From NCBI GenBank assembly GCA_017439665.1, contig JAFSIS010000019.1, forward strand, positions 1 through 47,832: a DNA stretch of 47,832 bases, written 5' to 3'. The translations under genes were made by a program, and so were the position numbers. The stretch is from Lachnospiraceae bacterium (GTDB lineage Bacteria > Bacillota > Clostridia > Lachnospirales > Lachnospiraceae). The notes under the pieces were generated by a model that was not told the DNA's origin, searched no databases, and was given only the letters and a program-made list of their open reading frames with translations. This document shows, in pieces, positions 7,507 to 15,405 of the stretch (its first letter is position 1; each line of letters starts with the position of its first letter).

Positions 7507-9387
7507 ATGGAACCTAAATTCAACATACAGGAAGAACTAAAGAAGCTGCCGGATAAGCCCGGTGTATATTTAATGCATGATAAGGCAGACCGGATCATTT
7601 ATGTGGGTAAGGCCATCATCCTGAAAAACAGGGTGAGGTCTTATTTCAGGGAAAGTGCCAACCATAGCCCCAAAATTGCCAGGATGGTCAGCCTGGTAGC
7701 CCGATTTGAGTACATCGTAACCGATTCAGAGCTGGAAGCACTGGTATTGGAAAACAACCTGATCAAGGAGCACAGGCCAAAGTACAACACCATGCTAAAG
7801 GATGATAAAACCTATCCCTATATTAAGGTAACGGTATCGGACACCTATCCCAGAGTCTTGTTTTCCCGGGAAATGAAGAAGGATAAGTCCAGATATTTCG
7901 GGCCTTTTACCAGTGCGGGGGCAGTTAAGGATACCATTGAGCTGATCAATAAGCTGTATAAATTAAGAACCTGCAACCGGAATCTGCCAAAGGACTGTGG
8001 TAAGGAGCGGCCTTGTCTCAACTACCATATCCATCAGTGCGATGCACCCTGCCAGGGCTGGATATCACCGGAAGACTACCAGCAGAAGGTAGAGGAAGCC
8101 CTGGAATTTTTAAATGGAAATTATGGAAAAATACTAAAGGATCTGCAAAGTAAGATGGAAGCAGCCTCTGAGGCCATGGATTTTGAGGCAGCCATCACCT
8201 ATCGGGATCTGTATCAGAGTGTGAAACAGGTTTCCCAGAAACAGAAGATCACCGATTCCGAGGGAGAGGACAGGGATGTGATCGCTTTTTCCAAGGATGG
8301 AGAAGATGCAGTAGTCCAGGTATTTTTCGTAAGAGGCGGAAAGCTGATCGGACGGGAACATTTCTATATGACAAATGTGTCAGAAAATACAGATGGACAG
8401 ATCCTCACCAGCTTTGTTAAGCAGTTTTACGCGGGAACCCCTTTTATTCCCAGGGAGCTACTGCTGCAGATGGAAATTGAGGAAGAAGAGATTATCAGCC
8501 AATGGCTGAAGGAGCGCAGGGGCAGCAGGGTGCATATCCGTGTACCCAAAAAGGGCAGTAAGGAGCGGCTGGTGGATCTGGCAGCCAGAAATGCAGCCCT
8601 GGTACTTTCCCAGGACAGGGAGAAGATCAAGCGGGAGGAAGGCCGTACCATCGGAGCAGTGAAGGAGCTGGCAGGGCTTTTGGGGCTGGAAAAGATCAGC
8701 CGCATGGAAGCCTTCGATATTTCCAATATCAATGGCTTTGAAAATGTGGGTTCCATGGTCGTTTATGAAAAAGGGAAACCTAAAAAAAGTGATTACCGTA
8801 AATTCAAGATCAAGTCCGTTTCGGGACCGGATGATTACGGCTGCATGAAAGAGGTTCTTACCAGGCGTTTCCTGCATGGAATGGAAGAGAGCCGGAGCCT
8901 GAAAGAAAAGGGAATGGATGAGCAGTTTGGCAGCTTCACCCGTTTTCCCGATCTTTTATTAATGGATGGAGGAAAAGGGCAGGTAAATATCGCACTTCAG
9001 GTACTTGATGAGCTGAAGCTTTCCATACCGGTATGCGGGATGGTAAAGGATGATCACCATCGGACCAGAGGACTGTATTTTCAGAATGAGGAGATTCCCC
9101 TGGAAAAAAACAGTGAAGGCTTCAAGCTGCTGACCCGGATCCAGGATGAGGCCCACCGTTTTGCCATTGAATACCATCGTTCGTTGAGAAGTAAGGAGCA
9201 GGTACACTCCCTGCTGGATGATATTCCGGGAGTAGGACCCACGAGGCGGAAAGCACTGATGAAGGCCTATAAAAATATCGGAGACATTCGTGAGGCCAGT
9301 GTGGAAGAGCTTGCGGGCATTCCCCAGATTCCTCTTTCGGTGGCCAAAGATATCTATTCTTTTTTTCATGAATCTATGATAAACTAG
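7507..9387 (+). CDS. uvrC: Excinuclease ABC subunit C
   Basis: This 626-aa nucleotide-excision-repair nuclease makes both incisions with UvrAB. The N-terminal GIY-YIG domain (about 12-95) shows PGVYLMHD and IIYVGKA. A cysteine cluster (CNRN, CGKERPC, CDAPC) follows at about 157-181, then the UVR motif (about 205-240), the RNase-H-like nuclease domain with [20 protein letters not shown] and LLMDGGKGQ, and C-terminal helix-hairpin-helix motifs ([15 protein letters not shown]). Full family length. It is the first gene of a run with hprK, murB, rapZ, whiA and an HPr gene. Its ribosome site is weak (A-rich GAAAGAAAAC). Confidence 0.97.
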   Translation: MEPKFNIQEELKKLPDKPGVYLMHDKADRIIYVGKAIILKNRVRSYFRESANHSPKIARMVSLVARFEYIVTDSELEALVLENNLIKEHRPKYNTMLKDDKTYPYIKVTVSDTYPRVLFSREMKKDKSRYFGPFTSAGAVKDTIELINKLYKLRTCNRNLPKDCGKERPCLNYHIHQCDAPCQGWISPEDYQQKVEEALEFLNGNYGKILKDLQSKMEAASEAMDFEAAITYRDLYQSVKQVSQKQKITDSEGEDRDVIAFSKDGEDAVVQVFFVRGGKLIGREHFYMTNVSENTDGQILTSFVKQFYAGTPFIPRELLLQMEIEEEEIISQWLKERRGSRVHIRVPKKGSKERLVDLAARNAALVLSQDREKIKREEGRTIGAVKELAGLLGLEKISRMEAFDISNINGFENVGSMVVYEKGKPKKSDYRKFKIKSVSGPDDYGCMKEVLTRRFLHGMEESRSLKEKGMDEQFGSFTRFPDLLLMDGGKGQVNIALQVLDELKLSIPVCGMVKDDHHRTRGLYFQNEEIPLEKNSEGFKLLTRIQDEAHRFAIEYHRSLRSKEQVHSLLDDIPGVGPTRRKALMKAYKNIGDIREASVEELAGIPQIPLSVAKDIYSFFHESMIN

Positions 9388-9462
9388 AAAAAATTGTGTT
9401 GACTGCCGGGGCATCGGCAGGCTGCAGATCCTGTCCTGTAACAGGAGAAACGGAGGGATGTA

Positions 9463-10413
9463 ATGGCAAGTGTAAGCTTAACCAGAATAATCGAAAAAAT
9501 GAAACTGGAGAATCTGACACCGGAGATTTCCGTGGATGGAATTGAGATCACTCAGCCGGATATCAACCGCCCGGCTCTTCAGCTGGCAGGTTATTTTGAG
9601 CATTTCGATTCTGCGCGGATCCAGGTGATCGGCTACGTGGAATTTACTTATATGGAGAGAATGACCGAGGAACGTAAAGAAGAAATTTATGAAAAGCTTC
9701 TTTCCTATCCTACGCCCTGTGTAGTATTCAGTCGGGAGCTTAACCCGGATCCCCTCTTTTTAAAGAAAGCAATAGAGAGAGAAATCCCGATTCTGAGGAC
9801 AAAGAAATCCACCTCCGCTTTTACGGCAGAGGTTATTCGCTGGCTTAATGTTAAGCTGGCTCCCTGTATTTCCGTTCACGGAGTTTTAGTGGATGTCTAT
9901 GGTGAAGGTGTGCTGATCACCGGTGAAAGCGGAATAGGTAAGTCAGAGGCTGCATTGGAGCTGATCAAGAGAGGCCATCGTCTGGTTACCGACGATGTGG
10001 TGGAAATCCGTAAGGTGAGTGACGATACACTGATCGGAACGGCGCCGGATATTACCAAGCATTTTATTGAGCTGAGAGGAATTGGAATCGTAGACGTGAA
10101 AGCTCTTTTTGGTGTTTCCTGTGTTAAGGATACCCAGAATATTGATCTGGTCATCCGCCTGGAGGAGTGGGATAAGGATAAGGAATACGACCGCCTGGGT
10201 CTGGAGGAAAATTACACAGAATATCTGGGAAATAAGATCGTCTGCCACAATATCCCCATCCGTCCCGGTCGGAGTCTGGCAATCATTTGTGAAACGGCAG
10301 CTGTAAACCATCGTCAGAAAAAAATGGGTTATAATGCCGCACAGGAGTTATATGCCCGTGTACAGCGCTCTCTTTCCAAAGGACAGCAGAGCAGCGATGA
10401 AAAGAAGGAATAA
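9463..10413 (+). CDS. hprK: HPr kinase/phosphorylase
   Basis: This 316-aa bifunctional enzyme phosphorylates and dephosphorylates Ser46 of HPr or Crh, the central switch of carbon catabolite control in Firmicutes. The N-terminal domain (about 1-130) precedes the catalytic core with Walker A GESGIGKS, the following RGHRLVTDDVVE, and the HprK signature ELRGIGIVDVKALFGV. The start has a good ribosome site (GGAGGG). The predicted substrate, an HPr paralogue, is encoded at 13332-13592 in the same run. A hairpin at 10442-10472 follows the stop. Confidence 0.97.
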   Translation: MASVSLTRIIEKMKLENLTPEISVDGIEITQPDINRPALQLAGYFEHFDSARIQVIGYVEFTYMERMTEERKEEIYEKLLSYPTPCVVFSRELNPDPLFLKKAIEREIPILRTKKSTSAFTAEVIRWLNVKLAPCISVHGVLVDVYGEGVLITGESGIGKSEAALELIKRGHRLVTDDVVEIRKVSDDTLIGTAPDITKHFIELRGIGIVDVKALFGVSCVKDTQNIDLVIRLEEWDKDKEYDRLGLEENYTEYLGNKIVCHNIPIRPGRSLAIICETAAVNHRQKKMGYNAAQELYARVQRSLSKGQQSSDEKKE

Positions 10414-10441
10414 TTTTAAATATAGATCGTAAACTTATGGT

Positions 10442-10472
10442 GTGCTCATAGATATCAGTTTTCTATGAGCAC
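10442..10472 (+). other. Stem-loop between hprK and murB
   Basis: A perfect 10-bp stem, GTGCTCATAG with CTATGAGCAC, has an 11-nt loop and is followed by GCTTTCATC, without a clean T-tract. It may be a weak terminator or an mRNA processing element. It ends 17 nt before the murB ribosome site. Confidence 0.45.
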
Positions 10473-10500
10473 GCTTTCATCAAAATGGCAGGAGCGTTTC

Positions 10501-11415
10501 ATGAGCAGAGAAGAGTGGATGGCCCATCTGAAAAAATGGGTGGCAGAAGAAAAAATTAAGCAGAATGAACCTATGAGTGAGCATACTTCCTTTCGTGTAG
10601 GAGGTCCTGCCGCGGTGTATATTAAGGTAGATACGAAAAAAGAGTTGAAAGACGTTGTTGCCTGTCTGCATTCCCGTCAAATCCCCTGTTTTATCCTGGG
10701 AAACGGAAGTAATCTTTTGGTTTCTGACAAAGGTTATGACGGAGTGGTCTTATCTTTAGGAAAAGAATTTGCAGAAATAGAAATAACCGGTCAACGGATG
10801 AAGGTGGGAGCGGCCATGCTTCTGGCAAAGGCTGCTGAAGCGGCTATGGAAGCTTCTCTGACAGGACTGGAGTTTGTATCAGGGATTCCCGGCAGTGTAG
10901 GTGGCGGTGTAGTTCAGAATGCCGGAGCCTACGGTGGAGAATTGAGCCAGGTGGTTGCAGGTGTCTATGCCATGAACGAGGCCGGAGAGGTGATTTTTCT
11001 GAAAAAAGAAGAGCTGGAGCTGGGATACCGGAGCAGTATCTTCAAAAAGAAGCCTTATATTGCCCTGGAAATCGTTTTGGAGCTTGAACCCGGAGACAAG
11101 GAAGAGATCCGTTGCCAAATGGAGGAATATAATCGATTAAGAGCCCAGAAGCAGCCTCTGGAATACCCCAGTGCGGGCAGTACCTTTAAACGGCCGGAAG
11201 GATATTTTGCAGGCAAGCTGATCATGGATGCGGGACTTAAGGGTTTTTCGGTAGGAGGAGCCCAGGTTTCGGAAAAACACTGTGGTTTTGTGATCAATAA
11301 AAATCAAGCGACAGCAGAAGATATTCATGGATTGATGGAAGAAATTCAGACACGGGTGAAGGATAAGTTCGGTGTCTGGCTGGAGCCGGAGATCATTTTT
11401 TTAGGAGAGAAATAG
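10501..11415 (+). CDS. murB: UDP-N-acetylenolpyruvoylglucosamine reductase
   Basis: This 304-aa FAD enzyme reduces UDP-GlcNAc-enolpyruvate to UDP-MurNAc in the cytosolic stage of peptidoglycan synthesis. FAD-binding motifs include SFRVGGPA, ILGNGSNLLVSD and GIPGSVGGGVVQNAGAYGGE. The catalytic region YPSAGSTFKRPEG contains the proton-donating Ser, and the C-terminal EPEIIFLGE carries the conserved Glu. I chose ATG at 10501 because AGGAG ends six bases upstream; an in-frame ATG at 10465 has no ribosome site and lies in the hairpin. It sits 27 bp before rapZ. Confidence 0.96.
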   Translation: MSREEWMAHLKKWVAEEKIKQNEPMSEHTSFRVGGPAAVYIKVDTKKELKDVVACLHSRQIPCFILGNGSNLLVSDKGYDGVVLSLGKEFAEIEITGQRMKVGAAMLLAKAAEAAMEASLTGLEFVSGIPGSVGGGVVQNAGAYGGELSQVVAGVYAMNEAGEVIFLKKEELELGYRSSIFKKKPYIALEIVLELEPGDKEEIRCQMEEYNRLRAQKQPLEYPSAGSTFKRPEGYFAGKLIMDAGLKGFSVGGAQVSEKHCGFVINKNQATAEDIHGLMEEIQTRVKDKFGVWLEPEIIFLGEK

Positions 11416-11442
11416 CCTGGATGGGCGGAAATGTGAGGATAC

Positions 11443-12303
11443 ATGAGATTTGTAGTCGTTACGGGAATGAGTGGGGGCGGTAAAAGTACAGCCCTAAAGA
11501 TGTTGGAGGATATGGGATTTTACTGTGTGGATAATCTTCCGGTTCCTCTGATCGAAAAATTTGCAGAATTGATCGCGGGCCCCGGAGCCAAGCTGGAAAA
11601 GGCAGCATTGGGGCTGGATGTAAGGGGAGATCTGGACTTTGAGGATTCAGAAAAGGCTCTGGACCGGTTGCGAAAAGCTGGCTACAAGTTTGAGATCCTG
11701 TTCATGGATGCAAACGATACTACCCTGATCAAACGCTATAAAGAAACGAGAAGACTGCATCCTCTGGCTACAGAAGGGGATACCCGCATAGAGTCAGGAA
11801 TAAGGAAGGAGAGGGAGATTCTTTCCAGTATTAAAAAGAAAGCAGACTATGTATTGGATACTTCCAAGCTGCTTACCAGAGAACTGAAGGAAGAGCTGGA
11901 AAGAATTTTTATCGGGAACGAAGAATACAACAGTCTTATGGTGAATATCCTATCCTTTGGATTTAAGAATGGCATTCCGGCAGATGCAGATCTGGTTTTT
12001 GATGTAAGGTTTTTGCCTAACCCTTTTTATATTGAAGAGTTAAAGTATATTACAGGAAATGAACCGGCAGTTCAGAATTATGTCATGGGTTTTCCTGAGG
12101 CAGGAGAATTTTTGGACAAGCTGGTGGACATGCTGGAGTTTCTACTGCCCGGATACCTTAAAGAAGGAAAATATCAGCTGGTCATTGCCATTGGCTGTAC
12201 CGGAGGACAGCATCGAAGTGTGACTCTGGCCAATGCACTGTATCAGGCTATGAAGGATAAAGGAAACTATGGATTCAGTTTAAGCCATAGGGATATTAAA
12301 TAG
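11443..12303 (+). CDS. rapZ: RNase adapter RapZ / YvcJ-family nucleotide-binding protein
   Basis: This 286-aa P-loop protein has Walker A GMSGGGKS near the N terminus, the family sequence MGFYCVDNLPVPLI, and the C-terminal domain with GCTGGQHRSV. E. coli RapZ controls glucosamine-6-phosphate synthase through the sRNAs GlmZ and GlmY. In Bacillus the homologue YvcJ is a GTPase linked to competence, and the sRNA targets are absent, so a role in amino-sugar or wall metabolism is inferred. The whiA start is only 14 bp downstream. The yvcK gene that often lies between them is missing. Confidence 0.95.
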   Translation: MRFVVVTGMSGGGKSTALKMLEDMGFYCVDNLPVPLIEKFAELIAGPGAKLEKAALGLDVRGDLDFEDSEKALDRLRKAGYKFEILFMDANDTTLIKRYKETRRLHPLATEGDTRIESGIRKEREILSSIKKKADYVLDTSKLLTRELKEELERIFIGNEEYNSLMVNILSFGFKNGIPADADLVFDVRFLPNPFYIEELKYITGNEPAVQNYVMGFPEAGEFLDKLVDMLEFLLPGYLKEGKYQLVIAIGCTGGQHRSVTLANALYQAMKDKGNYGFSLSHRDIK

Positions 12304-12317
12304 AAAGGGAAGAGCGG

Positions 12318-13274
12318 ATGTCCTTTTCATCACAGGTAAAAGAAGAACTGGAAAAACATATCAGCTCCGGCCGCCATTGCCAGATTGCAGAAATGGCTGC
12401 GATCCTGCATTTTTCGGGGAAACTGGTACGCAGCCCGAAGGGAGAGCTTTTTCTACAGATTTTGACAGAAAACGTCTCTGTTGCCAGAAAATGCTTTACA
12501 ATACTGGATAAAAGCTTTAATATAGAGACGTCGAGCCTGGAGCAGGAGTGTTTCGAGAACCGTAAAAATGCAGTATACACGATCACTCTCAAAAAAGAAC
12601 AGGATATTCTTTCGCTTTTTCAGGGGATTAAGCTGATTGATTCCAGGGGGGTTCTGCATGAGCTGAAGGACAGGGTAAATCCACTGATCTTAAAACAAAG
12701 CTGCTGTCAGAGAGCCTTTTTAAGAGGTGCTTTTCTCACCATAGGTTCCATGAGTGATCCTGAGAAGAGTTATCATTTGGAACTGGTCTGTCCCAACCAG
12801 AATCAGGCCAGGCAGCTGCAGGAGCTGATCAGGGGCTTTGAGCTGGACGCCAAAATAGTCATCCGTAAAAAATATTTTGTAGTTTATCTGAAGGAAGGCT
12901 CGAATATTGTAGATTTTTTGAATATCTGTGAAGCTCATGTTTCCCTGATGAACCTGGAAAACACGCGGATTCTTAAGGAAATGCGTAATTCAGTTAACCG
13001 CAGGGTAAACTGCGAAACAGCCAATATAGCAAAAACGGTGAATGCAGCAACAAAACAGCTGGAGGATATTCTTTATATTAAGGAGTTTGTGGGATTATCC
13101 AGGCTTCCTCTGAATCTAAAGCAGATGGCTGAGGTAAGACTGGAGTATCCGGAGGCAACTCTCAAGGAGCTTGGGCAATATCTGGAACCACCGGTGGGCA
13201 AATCCGGTGTTAACCATAGATTAAGGAAGCTAAGTGAGATTGCAGACTTTCATAGAGGGCATGGAAAGGGATGA
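12318..13274 (+). CDS. whiA: DNA-binding protein WhiA
   Basis: This 318-aa member of the WhiA family has an N-terminal LAGLIDADG-like fold lacking endonuclease function (about 1-210) and a C-terminal helix-turn-helix (about 225-310). Diagnostic stretches are SFSSQVKEELEK, RAFLRGAFLTIGS, RRVNCETANIAKTV and SGVNHRLRKL. In actinomycetes it regulates sporulation; in Firmicutes it influences division and chromosome segregation. Good ribosome site (AAGGGAAGAG). It lies between rapZ and the HPr-like gene, matching the yvcJ-yvcL-crh order of Bacillus minus yvcK. Confidence 0.96.
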   Translation: MSFSSQVKEELEKHISSGRHCQIAEMAAILHFSGKLVRSPKGELFLQILTENVSVARKCFTILDKSFNIETSSLEQECFENRKNAVYTITLKKEQDILSLFQGIKLIDSRGVLHELKDRVNPLILKQSCCQRAFLRGAFLTIGSMSDPEKSYHLELVCPNQNQARQLQELIRGFELDAKIVIRKKYFVVYLKEGSNIVDFLNICEAHVSLMNLENTRILKEMRNSVNRRVNCETANIAKTVNAATKQLEDILYIKEFVGLSRLPLNLKQMAEVRLEYPEATLKELGQYLEPPVGKSGVNHRLRKLSEIADFHRGHGKG

Positions 13275-13331
13275 ATCCATCCAGCCGGGAAAGCAAAGCT
13301 GAGGAATTATGGAAAATAAGGAGGAGTAAAG

Positions 13332-13592
13332 ATGAGTCGGAAAGAAGTTACGGTACAGATTCCGGGGGGATTGGAAGCAAGACCTATTGCTGTATTGGTA
13401 CAGGTTGCCAGCCAGTATGAAAGCAGTATCTATCTGGAGGTTGAAGGAAAAAGAGTAAATGCGAAGAGTATCATGGGGATGATGACTCTTGGACTGAATG
13501 CAGGGGAAAAGATTACCATTGAAGCTACCGGATCCGATGAGGAAGCAGCAGTGGAAGGAATAGAAAAATATATTACCGGTAAGGAAATGTAG
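13332..13592 (+). CDS. HPr family protein, Crh-like, with Glu in place of His15
   Basis: This 86-aa protein has the HPr fold and length. The active-site loop reads GGLEARP, so position 15, the phosphorylatable His of a true HPr (GxHARP), is Glu. The regulatory site is intact: NAKSIMGMM with Ser at exactly residue 46. B. subtilis Crh carries Gln15 and Ser46 and sits next to yvcL (whiA), as here. It therefore cannot carry PTS phosphate but should be a substrate of the HprK encoded upstream, acting as a CcpA co-repressor or metabolic effector. The regulatory role is inferred from Crh. The ribosome site is AGGAGT and a terminator follows. Confidence 0.9.
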   Translation: MSRKEVTVQIPGGLEARPIAVLVQVASQYESSIYLEVEGKRVNAKSIMGMMTLGLNAGEKITIEATGSDEEAAVEGIEKYITGKEM

Positions 13593-13601
13593 GGGATACT
13601 G

Positions 13602-13640
13602 TGGAACAGAAAAAATTGACAATTTCTGTTCCATTTTTTT
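13602..13640 (+). terminator. Terminator of the uvrC-whiA-HPr operon
   Basis: An 11-bp stem, TGGAACAGAAA with TTTCTGTTCCA, has a 10-nt loop and is followed by seven T residues. Confidence 0.9.
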
Positions 13641-13651
13641 GTGAAATAGGT

Positions 13652-13657
13652 TATACT
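13652..13657 (+). promoter_or_regulatory. Probable -10 element of fba
   Basis: TATACT precedes fba by 45 bp in the short A+T-rich gap after the terminator. No good -35 lies 16-18 bp upstream (that position is in the terminator stem), so the assignment is tentative. Confidence 0.4.
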
Positions 13658-13701
13658 ATGCCTGTATGTAAATTTATTTTATTAAAATGGAGGAATGGAA
13701 T

Positions 13702-14565
13702 ATGTTAGTATCAGCCAAAGAAATGCTCGACAAAGCAAAAGCTGGCCATTATGCAGTAGGACAGTTTAATATCAATAACCTGGAGTGGACGAAGGCAATT
13801 TTATTAACTGCTCAGGAATGTAACTCTCCCGTTATTCTGGGTGTATCCGAGGGAGCTGGAAAGTACATGACCGGTTATAAAACTGTAGTTGGTATGGTAA
13901 ATGGTATGATCGAAGAATTAGGAATTACCGTTCCTGTAGCCCTTCATCTGGATCATGGTTCATTTGATCACTGTGTAAAATGTATTGAAGCAGGATTTTC
14001 TTCCGTAATGTTTGACGGTTCTCATGATCCCATTGATGTAAACGTAGAAAAGACTAAAGAAATCGTAGCACTTGCTCACTCCAAGGGTGTTTCCGTAGAA
14101 GCAGAAGTAGGCTCCATTGGTGGAGAAGAGGATGGAGTTGTAGGCATGGGCGAATGTGCTGATCCTAAGGAATGTAAGGCAATTGCTGATCTGGGAATCG
14201 ACTTCCTGGCAGCAGGCATTGGAAATATTCATGGTAAATATCCTGAAAACTGGGCAGGTTTATCCTTTGAAACCCTGGATGCTATTCAGCAGCTGACAGG
14301 AGACATGCCTCTGGTTCTTCATGGTGGTACAGGTATTCCTGTAGATATGATCAAGAAAGCAATCTCTCTGGGTGTAGCAAAGATTAACGTAAATACTGAG
14401 TGCCAGTTATCTTTTGCGGCTGCTACCCGTGAGTATATTGAAGCCGGTAAAGATCAGCAGGGCAAAGGTTTTGACCCTCGTAAATTACTGGCACCCGGTA
14501 CAGAAGCAATTAAGGCTACCGTAAAGGAGAAAATGGAAATTTTCGGTTCTATCGGCAAAGCTTAA
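13702..14565 (+). CDS. fba: Class II fructose-bisphosphate aldolase
   Basis: This 287-aa zinc-dependent enzyme cleaves fructose-1,6-bisphosphate to dihydroxyacetone phosphate and glyceraldehyde-3-phosphate. Motifs are GQFNINNLEW at the N terminus, HLDHGS (zinc ligand and catalytic Asp), AEVGSIGGEEDGV, GIGNIHGKYP, LVLHGGTGIP and KINVNTECQ. The chosen ATG at 13702 has GGAGG eight bases upstream; the in-frame ATG at 13687 overlaps that site. It is a single-gene unit with its own terminator. Frequent GTA, GCA and GGT codons and a strong ribosome site suggest high expression. Confidence 0.97.
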   Translation: MLVSAKEMLDKAKAGHYAVGQFNINNLEWTKAILLTAQECNSPVILGVSEGAGKYMTGYKTVVGMVNGMIEELGITVPVALHLDHGSFDHCVKCIEAGFSSVMFDGSHDPIDVNVEKTKEIVALAHSKGVSVEAEVGSIGGEEDGVVGMGECADPKECKAIADLGIDFLAAGIGNIHGKYPENWAGLSFETLDAIQQLTGDMPLVLHGGTGIPVDMIKKAISLGVAKINVNTECQLSFAAATREYIEAGKDQQGKGFDPRKLLAPGTEAIKATVKEKMEIFGSIGKA

Positions 14566-14588
14566 TCAGCTTAATGACGATAAAGCAA

Positions 14589-14616
14589 GGGCCATCCATA
14601 AGGATGGCTCTTTTTA
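14589..14616 (+). terminator. Terminator of fba
   Basis: GGGCCATCC and GGATGGCTC pair around a short ATAA loop and are followed by TTTTTATA. Confidence 0.85.
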
Positions 14617-14637
14617 TACATACGGGAATACAGACGA

Positions 14638-15324
14638 ATGGTTGAAATAAAACAGATTAAAAAGCGGTATGGAAAAAAGAGCATATTGGGGGATATTACT
14701 TTTCAGGTTGTTCCCGGAGAAGCTTTGGCCATCGTGGGAAGAAACGGCTGTGGAAAGACCACACTTTTGCAGATCATGGCAGGAGTGCTTAAGGCGGATG
14801 GAGGACAGCTCTCTTATTTTGGACATGAGATGACAAAGGAGACAAAAGCCTTCCGTAAGCTGTGCGGCTATGTGCCCCAGGAAAATCCGTTGCTGGAGGA
14901 GCTTTCGGTAAAAGATAATATCCGTCTCTGGGGAGGAGTACAAAGTGAAGCAGCCCGGGAGATACTCGCTTATTTTGAACTGGAAGAGCTGTTAAATACA
15001 AAAGTGGAAAAGCTGTCCGGAGGAATGAAAAGGCGACTGGCTATTGCCTGTGCACTGTTGGAAAGGCCACCCCTGCTTTTGCTGGATGAACCTACTGCTG
15101 CTCTGGATATCTACTATCAGGAAAGTATTCACCGATGGATGGCGGAGTATAAGAAACAGGGAGGAATCATCATTATGAGTACCCATGATGAGCATGAAAT
15201 TTCCTGGGCAGACCGCTGTCTTTTCATACAGGAGGGAAGAGTAGAAGAGCTGACGAAAGAAGAAAAATCGATGGAAAGGATCCAAAGCCGCATATGCGGG
15301 AGAAGAATCCTGGGGAAATGCTGA
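14638..15324 (+). CDS. ABC transporter ATP-binding protein (ABC-2 exporter type)
   Basis: This 228-aa nucleotide-binding subunit has Walker A GRNGCGKTT, the Q-loop in YVPQENPL, the signature LSGGMKRRLAIA, Walker B LLLLDEPTAALD and switch His in MSTHDEHE. The arrangement matches the CcmA/NatA-like ATPases of ABC-2 exporters. The ribosome site is weak. It is the first gene of a four-gene locus with a membrane-anchored hypothetical protein and two permeases, so it probably powers export. The substrate cannot be deduced. Confidence 0.92.
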   Translation: MVEIKQIKKRYGKKSILGDITFQVVPGEALAIVGRNGCGKTTLLQIMAGVLKADGGQLSYFGHEMTKETKAFRKLCGYVPQENPLLEELSVKDNIRLWGGVQSEAAREILAYFELEELLNTKVEKLSGGMKRRLAIACALLERPPLLLLDEPTAALDIYYQESIHRWMAEYKKQGGIIIMSTHDEHEISWADRCLFIQEGRVEELTKEEKSMERIQSRICGRRILGKC

Positions 15325-15405
15325 TTTAATCCTAATCAGTGTTTCCTTAAACCATTTCATATAGAATGATACGGGAAATATGGGAGGAACAAGAGGAGGA
15401 AACTA

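Noticed and set aside
10465..10500. Longer N terminus for MurB from ATG 10465
   Set aside because: That ATG lies in a hairpin without a ribosome site; ATG 10501 has AGGAG at ideal spacing.
13610..13625. TTGACA at 13616 as the -35 box of fba
   Set aside because: It is in the loop of the preceding terminator and about 30 bp from the only good -10, too far for a sigma-A promoter.
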